Source: a bacterium
Lineage (GTDB): Bacteria > JAHJDO01
NCBI GenBank assembly: GCA_030652805.1
Contig: JAUSPT010000028.1
Span: 1 to 16,921 of the forward strand
DNA: 16,921 bases
Direction of reading: 5' to 3'
This document shows, in pieces, positions 12,782-16,921 of the stretch. The first letter of the stretch is position 1, and every line of letters starts with the position of its first letter. The notes under the pieces were generated by a model. The model did no database searches, was not told where the DNA came from, and saw only the letters and a list, made by a program, of their open reading frames with translations. The position numbers and the translations under genes are program-made.

Positions 12782-14758
12782 TTATTTTTTTCTATTTCCT
12801 TGAGCTTTTAACCTGAAGATTTCGTCTCTTATTTCTGCTGCTTTTTCAAACTCAAGGTTTTCAGCTGCTCTAACCATTTCTTTCTCCAATATTTTTATAT
12901 CCAATATTCCCTTCTTTTGAATATAAGAAAGTTTTTTATCTTTACCAATGAGCATCGTCCGGCTTATTTCTTTTTGGATGGTCTTAGGAGTAATACCATG
13001 CTCTTTATTGAATTTTGTTTGAATTCTTCTCCTGCGTTCAGTCTCCCCTATTGCTTTTTCCATAGATAGGGTCATCTCATCTGCATACATAATGACCGTG
13101 CCTGCCACATTACGTGCAGTTCTTCCGATTGTTTGAACAAGAGATGTTTCTGAACGCAAAAATCCCTCCTTATCTGCGTCTAATATTACTACCAATGAAA
13201 CTTCAGGAAGATCAAGTCCCTCTCTAAGCAGGTTTATTCCTACCAGAACATCGAATTTTGCGAGTCTAAGATCACGTAATATATCAACTCTCTTTATTGT
13301 ATCAATCTCAGAATGTAAATATCTGACACGTATTTCATGTTGATTTAGATATTCAGCCAGGTCCTCTGCCATGCGTTTAGTTAAAGTTGTAACAAGCACC
13401 CTCTCCTTTTTGGCAACTCTTTTCTGAATTTCTTTCATAAGATCTTCTATTTGATTCTCAGTAGGTCTGACTTCTATTTTTGGGTCAACGAGACCTGTGG
13501 GACGAATAATAAGCTCGATTGCCTCTCCTCCCGAATCCTTTCGGGACTTTCGGCATAATTCAAGCTCGTATTCAGAAGGCGTTGCAGAGACAAATATTAC
13601 CTGATTCATTATTTCTTCAAATTCTACAAAGTTTAAAGGTCTGTTGTCCAGAGCAGACGGTAATCTAAAACCAAAATCGACAAGGGTTTGTTTTCTAGAC
13701 CTATCGCCTTTATACATACCGCGTATTTGCGGAAGAGAAACATGAGACTCGTCAATAATCGTCAAAAAATCCTTATTAAAGTAATCAATGAGAGTGTAAG
13801 GCTTTTCTCCCGATTTTCTTCCGCTTAAGTATCTTGAATAATTCTCAATTCCAGCACAATACCCGATTTCATTAAGCATCTCCAGATCGTATTTTGTTTT
13901 TGTCTCCAAACGCTGTGTCTCAACAAGTTTCCCTTGATTTTTTAAATCTGCTAACCTTTGCTCCAATTCCTCTTTTATGAATTCTGTTGCAGCTTTAATC
14001 CGATCAGATGTCGTAACAAAATGCTTTGCAGGATATATTGCAATTCTGTCAAGATTTGTTAATACCTTACCTGTTATATAATCAATTTGTGAGATTCTGT
14101 CTATTCTGTCTTCAAAGAGTTCTATTCTCACAGGAATTTCTTCATATGAAGGAAAGATTTCTATGGTATCGCCTTTTACTCTGAATGTGCCGCGATGAAA
14201 GTCAATATCATTACGTTCATACTGAATATCAATAAGTTTTCTCAGGATATGTTCCCGTTTAAACTCATCATTCTTCTGAAACATCACCAGCAATCCCTTC
14301 CATTCATCAGGAGAGCCAAGTCCATATATGCAGGATACACTGGCAACTATAATCACATCCCTGCGTGAAAGCAGTGAGCTTGTAGCTGCAAGCCTGAGCC
14401 TGTCCAACTCATCATTTATTGAAGAGTCCTTTTCTATATATGTATCTGTCTGCGGAATGTACGCTTCAGGTTGGTAGTAATCATAATAACTGACAAAATA
14501 CTCAACGGCATTGTTGGGGAAAAACATTTTGAATTCCATGTATAGCTGTGCCGCCAGAGTTTTATTATGAGAAATAACAAGCGTAGGTTTATTTATACTG
14601 CGAATAACATTTGCCAGAACAAAGGTCTTGCCTGATCCGGTAACACCAAGAAGAGTCTGATGTTTTCTATTAGTTTTAATTCCCTCTACGAGTTGTCTGA
14701 TTGCCTTTGGTTGGTCTCCCTTTGGAGAAAAATCAGAAACCAGTTTAAAATGGTCCAT
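12782..14758 (-). CDS. uvrB: Excinuclease ABC subunit B
   Basis: UvrB verifies damaged DNA in nucleotide excision repair, loaded by UvrA and then binding UvrC. The 658-residue product has Walker A GVTGSGKT (38-45), the damage-probing beta-hairpin region [20 protein letters not shown] (91-110), the Walker B-type IIDESH (334-339), FVSATP (389-394), the helicase motif QTIGRTARN (542-550) and the C-terminal UVR motif (about 624-652) that pairs with UvrC. One oddity is the stretch CRKSRKD (402-408) between YELEL and SGG: most UvrB proteins go almost directly from YELE to SGG. That insert coincides with a DNA palindrome. The gene starts ten bases after the dxs stop without a clear ribosome site, so it is probably translated by coupling. 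Confidence 0.96.
   Translation of the reverse strand: MDHFKLVSDFSPKGDQPKAIRQLVEGIKTNRKHQTLLGVTGSGKTFVLANVIRSINKPTLVISHNKTLAAQLYMEFKMFFPNNAVEYFVSYYDYYQPEAYIPQTDTYIEKDSSINDELDRLRLAATSSLLSRRDVIIVASVSCIYGLGSPDEWKGLLVMFQKNDEFKREHILRKLIDIQYERNDIDFHRGTFRVKGDTIEIFPSYEEIPVRIELFEDRIDRISQIDYITGKVLTNLDRIAIYPAKHFVTTSDRIKAATEFIKEELEQRLADLKNQGKLVETQRLETKTKYDLEMLNEIGYCAGIENYSRYLSGRKSGEKPYTLIDYFNKDFLTIIDESHVSLPQIRGMYKGDRSRKQTLVDFGFRLPSALDNRPLNFVEFEEIMNQVIFVSATPSEYELELCRKSRKDSGGEAIELIIRPTGLVDPKIEVRPTENQIEDLMKEIQKRVAKKERVLVTTLTKRMAEDLAEYLNQHEIRVRYLHSEIDTIKRVDILRDLRLAKFDVLVGINLLREGLDLPEVSLVVILDADKEGFLRSETSLVQTIGRTARNVAGTVIMYADEMTLSMEKAIGETERRRRIQTKFNKEHGITPKTIQKEISRTMLIGKDKKLSYIQKKGILDIKILEKEMVRAAENLEFEKAAEIRDEIFRLKAQGNRKK
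13529..13555. repeat. Palindromic element inside uvrB coding sequence
   Basis: TCCCGAA (13529-13535) pairs perfectly with TTCGGGA (13540-13546) around TCCT, followed by CTTTCGG. It coincides with extra residues 402-408 of UvrB, which the family normally lacks, so it looks like an in-frame insertion of a short palindromic repeat. Confidence 0.6.
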
Positions 14759-14768
14759 ATTTCATCGT

Positions 14769-16643
14769 CTAAATCCAGTTCAGGATAGTGTCTGCAATAC
14801 CAGAACCATCTAGTTTATACTTTTTTAACAGGAGATGTCGCGGACCCTGCTCAATAAATTTGTCCGGCAATCCAATATGTAGAGACGCAACATCTTGCGT
14901 CTCTACATATGCTGCAACACTCATCCCAAATCCGCCGGCAATAACATTTTCTTCAACTGTTACGATCTTCTTTATCTGAGACGCTATTTTCTCAATTAGT
15001 TCCGTATCCAACGGCTTAACAAATCTCATATTCGCTACTGAAACATTTATGTTCTTCTTCTCTAATATTTCTGCTGCCTCTAAAGCTGGATAAACCATTG
15101 TTCCTATTGCTAACAGCGCAATATCATTGCCATCCCTGAGTATCTCTCCCTTTCCAATTTCAATCTTTTGAATTGAGTTGGAACTTGGTTCCTTGGAACT
15201 GGATTTCGCAGCATAATCTTTTGGATATCTTATAGAAACTGGCTGACCATATTCTACTGCTTTAGAAAGCATGCTTACAAATTCGTCCCCGTTCTTTGGA
15301 GCCATAATCGTCATGTTTGGGATCATTGAAAGATATGAAAGATCAAAAACGCCCTGATGTGTTGGCCCATCTCCTACTACTATACCTGCTCTGTCAATTG
15401 CAAAAATTACAGGTATTTTTTGCAAACATATATCATGCAATACCTGATCATATGCACGCTGTAGAAAAGTTGAGTAGATAGCGACAACAGGTTTTAACCC
15501 CTTTAAAGCTAAGCCTGCTGCAAATGTAACAGCATGCTGCTCTGCCATGCCAACATCAAAGAATCTGTCTGGAAATTTTTGAGCAAACTCTCTAAGTCCT
15601 GTTCCATCCGGCATAGCTGCAGTTATTGCTACTATTCTTTTATCTTTTTGCGCCAATTTGATCAGAGCAGAACCAAAGAGTTCTGTATATGTTTTGCGTT
15701 TCCTATCTGTGTCTTTGCTTTTCCATATACCTGTTTCAATATCAAACGGTTTTGCGCTATGAAATCTTGTGGGATTCTCTTCTGCAAACTTATATCCTTT
15801 CCCTTTCTTTGTTAATATATGTACTAATACAGGACCTTTAAAAATTTTGATATTATCGAGTGTTTCTATAAGCAATGGGATATTGTGTCCATCAATCGGA
15901 CCAATATAACGGAAGCCTAATTCATCAAATAATATTCCGGGAGTAAGGAGCAGCTTAAGACTTTTTTCTAATTTTTTTGCGCTATCAACTAATAGGTTAC
16001 CAAATTTCGGAACTCTCTTTAGTACCAGCTCCAGATCATCTCTGACTCTGTTGTATATTGGATTAGTTGTAATTCTATTCAGATACTGAGACCATGCTCC
16101 AACATTCCGGGATATACTCATCTCATTACTATTCAAGATTACAATTATATTTTTTTTAATATGTCCTGCATGGTTTAGAGCCTCAAATGCCATACCCCCA
16201 GTAAGCGCTCCGTCTCCGATTACAGCTATGAGCTTATTATTGTTGCTTGTTAATTTTTGCGCACATGCCATACCAAGAGCAGCTGATATTGAAGTGCTTC
16301 CATGTCCTGTACCAAAAACGTCATACTCACTCTCTTCTATTTTTGTAAAGCCGCTCATTCCTCCAAATTGCCTGAGTGTATGAAACTGGTTCCTTCTTCC
16401 TGTAAGAATTTTGTGTGTATATGCCTGGTGCCCAACATCCCATACTATCTTATCATCGGGGCAATTAAAGACATAGTGCAGAGCTATCGTGAGTTCAACA
16501 ACACCGAGATTTGAAGCGAGATGCCCGCCAGTTTGCGAAACGGTTTCGATTATCAGTTTTCTTACTTCAGAGACCAACAGAGGAAGTGTTTTAATATCCA
16601 GCTTCTTTAAATCTTTTAGAGTTTTTATCTTTTCTAAATACAT
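14769..16643 (-). CDS. dxs: 1-deoxy-D-xylulose-5-phosphate synthase
   Basis: DXS makes 1-deoxyxylulose 5-phosphate from pyruvate and glyceraldehyde 3-phosphate, the first step of the MEP isoprenoid pathway and a source for thiamine and pyridoxal. The 624-residue length is normal. Marks: WDVGHQAYTHKILTGRR (68-84), the thiamine-diphosphate motif GDGALTGGMAFEALNHAG (143-160) with the metal-binding asparagine N171-S-N, MAEQHAV with Glu368, DRAGIVVGDGPTHQGVFDL (417-435) and the C-terminal IGLPDKFIEQG. Residues 579-590 (YVETQDVASLHI) are encoded by a 36 bp perfect palindrome. Just after IRYP (471-474) a Ser-rich stretch replaces the usual linker. A weak AAAGG lies before the ATG. It begins the minus-strand block and is followed ten bases later by uvrB. 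Confidence 0.96.
   Translation of the reverse strand: MYLEKIKTLKDLKKLDIKTLPLLVSEVRKLIIETVSQTGGHLASNLGVVELTIALHYVFNCPDDKIVWDVGHQAYTHKILTGRRNQFHTLRQFGGMSGFTKIEESEYDVFGTGHGSTSISAALGMACAQKLTSNNNKLIAVIGDGALTGGMAFEALNHAGHIKKNIIVILNSNEMSISRNVGAWSQYLNRITTNPIYNRVRDDLELVLKRVPKFGNLLVDSAKKLEKSLKLLLTPGILFDELGFRYIGPIDGHNIPLLIETLDNIKIFKGPVLVHILTKKGKGYKFAEENPTRFHSAKPFDIETGIWKSKDTDRKRKTYTELFGSALIKLAQKDKRIVAITAAMPDGTGLREFAQKFPDRFFDVGMAEQHAVTFAAGLALKGLKPVVAIYSTFLQRAYDQVLHDICLQKIPVIFAIDRAGIVVGDGPTHQGVFDLSYLSMIPNMTIMAPKNGDEFVSMLSKAVEYGQPVSIRYPKDYAAKSSSKEPSSNSIQKIEIGKGEILRDGNDIALLAIGTMVYPALEAAEILEKKNINVSVANMRFVKPLDTELIEKIASQIKKIVTVEENVIAGGFGMSVAAYVETQDVASLHIGLPDKFIEQGPRHLLLKKYKLDGSGIADTILNWI
14875..14910. repeat. 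36 bp palindromic repeat inside dxs coding sequence
   Basis: Arms of 16 bases, ATATGTAGAGACGCAA (14875-14890) and its exact complement (14895-14910), flank the loop CATC. GTAGAGACGCAA...TTGCGTCTCTAC is a hairpin class that, from memory, is scattered in many bacterial genomes, usually between genes. Here it is read in frame and encodes residues 579-590. Confidence 0.85.
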
Positions 16644-16679
16644 TTTTTAAGGCCTTTTCATCATCTTGAAAGTTCTGAT

Positions 16680-16708
16680 AGCTTATCCAAAACCAATTGC
16701 TAAGTCAA
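16680..16708 (-). promoter_or_regulatory. Possible promoter of dxs with overlapping dyad
   Basis: On the minus strand TTGACT (16708-16703) stands 17 bases from TAAGCT (16685-16680), a good -35 with a poor -10. The start would be near 16673, 30 bases before the ATG. An imperfect inverted repeat, TTCTGATAGCT (16673-16683) and AGCTATCGGAA (16720-16730), overlaps the -10 and lies just upstream of the -35, so it could be an operator. Confidence 0.35.
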
Positions 16709-16813
16709 ATAAATTCAAGAGCTATCGGAAGCATTGTAGGGGTTTGCGCGAATAAGTCAATTCTATGCGCATATCTCTTGCATGCGGAGGCTGAGAAACA
16801 TAGGTAACACTCG

Positions 16814-16822
16814 TGGTATGAT
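16814..16822 (+). promoter_or_regulatory. Extended -10 box before the last gene
   Basis: TGGTATGAT fits an extended -10 element. No good -35 is seen. Transcription would start near 16829, immediately in front of the hairpin at 16831. Confidence 0.4.
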
Positions 16823-16830
16823 AGAAGACA

Positions 16831-16864
16831 TCCAAACATTGCGAGCTAGCGAGCAATGTTTGGA
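16831..16864. repeat. Strong inverted repeat in the leader of the last gene
   Basis: TCCAAACATTGC (16831-16842) pairs perfectly with GCAATGTTTGGA (16853-16864) around a ten-base loop. It sits between an extended -10 box and a Shine-Dalgarno site, so it may form the 5' end of the mRNA or act as a protein-binding dyad. There is no T-run after it. Confidence 0.7.
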
Positions 16865-16896
16865 GCAAGAATCTACCATATCGGAGGAGTTGCCAA

Positions 16897-16921
16897 ATGA
16901 GAAAGACAGCTAGTTTTTACT
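16897..16921 (+). CDS. Start of an unidentified gene, cut by the window edge
   Basis: GGAGGAG (16883-16889) lies seven bases before an ATG that opens MRKTASFY and runs off the window. The ribosome site and the upstream extended -10 make a real start likely, but eight residues are too few to identify the product. Confidence 0.5.

Noticed and set aside
13529-13546. uvrB palindrome as a transcription terminator
   Set aside because: It lies in the middle of an intact reading frame and no T-run follows on either strand.

Overview
The window is an AT-rich stretch of a bacterial chromosome. It carries ordinary housekeeping genes (dus, maf, a SpoU rRNA methylase, corA, miaB, guaB3, uvrB, dxs) next to a short accessory island. 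Nothing fixes the phylum. The mix of GuaB3, DXS, a GH130/GT4 pair and many short palindromic repeats would fit an uncultivated candidate-phylum lineage such as Omnitrophota, but that is a guess.

Bases 1-3890 form the accessory island, all on the + strand. It opens with the C-terminal tail of a DDE (IS4-type) transposase. Next come a lipoprotein with TPR-like repeats, a small membrane protein with zinc ribbons at both ends, and a protein that joins a four-helix voltage-sensor domain directly to a Schlafen/AlbA_2 domain with no channel pore. A relic toxin with an apparently intact CopG/BrnA-type antitoxin follows, bracketed by two near-identical copies of a ~76 bp hairpin-rich repeat. The voltage-sensor/AlbA_2 protein and its zinc-ribbon neighbour are the best candidates for an undescribed system.

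Bases 3890-9453 hold a divergent pair, dus (-) and maf (+), whose 46 bp intergenic gap carries two opposing extended -10 boxes so close to the start codons that both mRNAs look leaderless. maf overlaps the rRNA methylase gene. Then come corA, a short J-domain protein gene, a DUF5661 gene and miaB, closely spaced. miaB stops exactly where the convergent glycosyltransferase gene ends and lacks the TRAM domain.

Bases 9450-16643 hold a minus-strand block, transcribed dxs, uvrB, guaB3, GH130 phosphorylase, GT4 glycosyltransferase. A good sigma70-type promoter lies in the uvrB-guaB3 gap, so the last three genes can form their own operon. Both uvrB and dxs contain short palindromic repeats inside the reading frame, at places where the family is variable. 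The window closes with the start of another + strand gene behind a promoter-like box and a strong hairpin.
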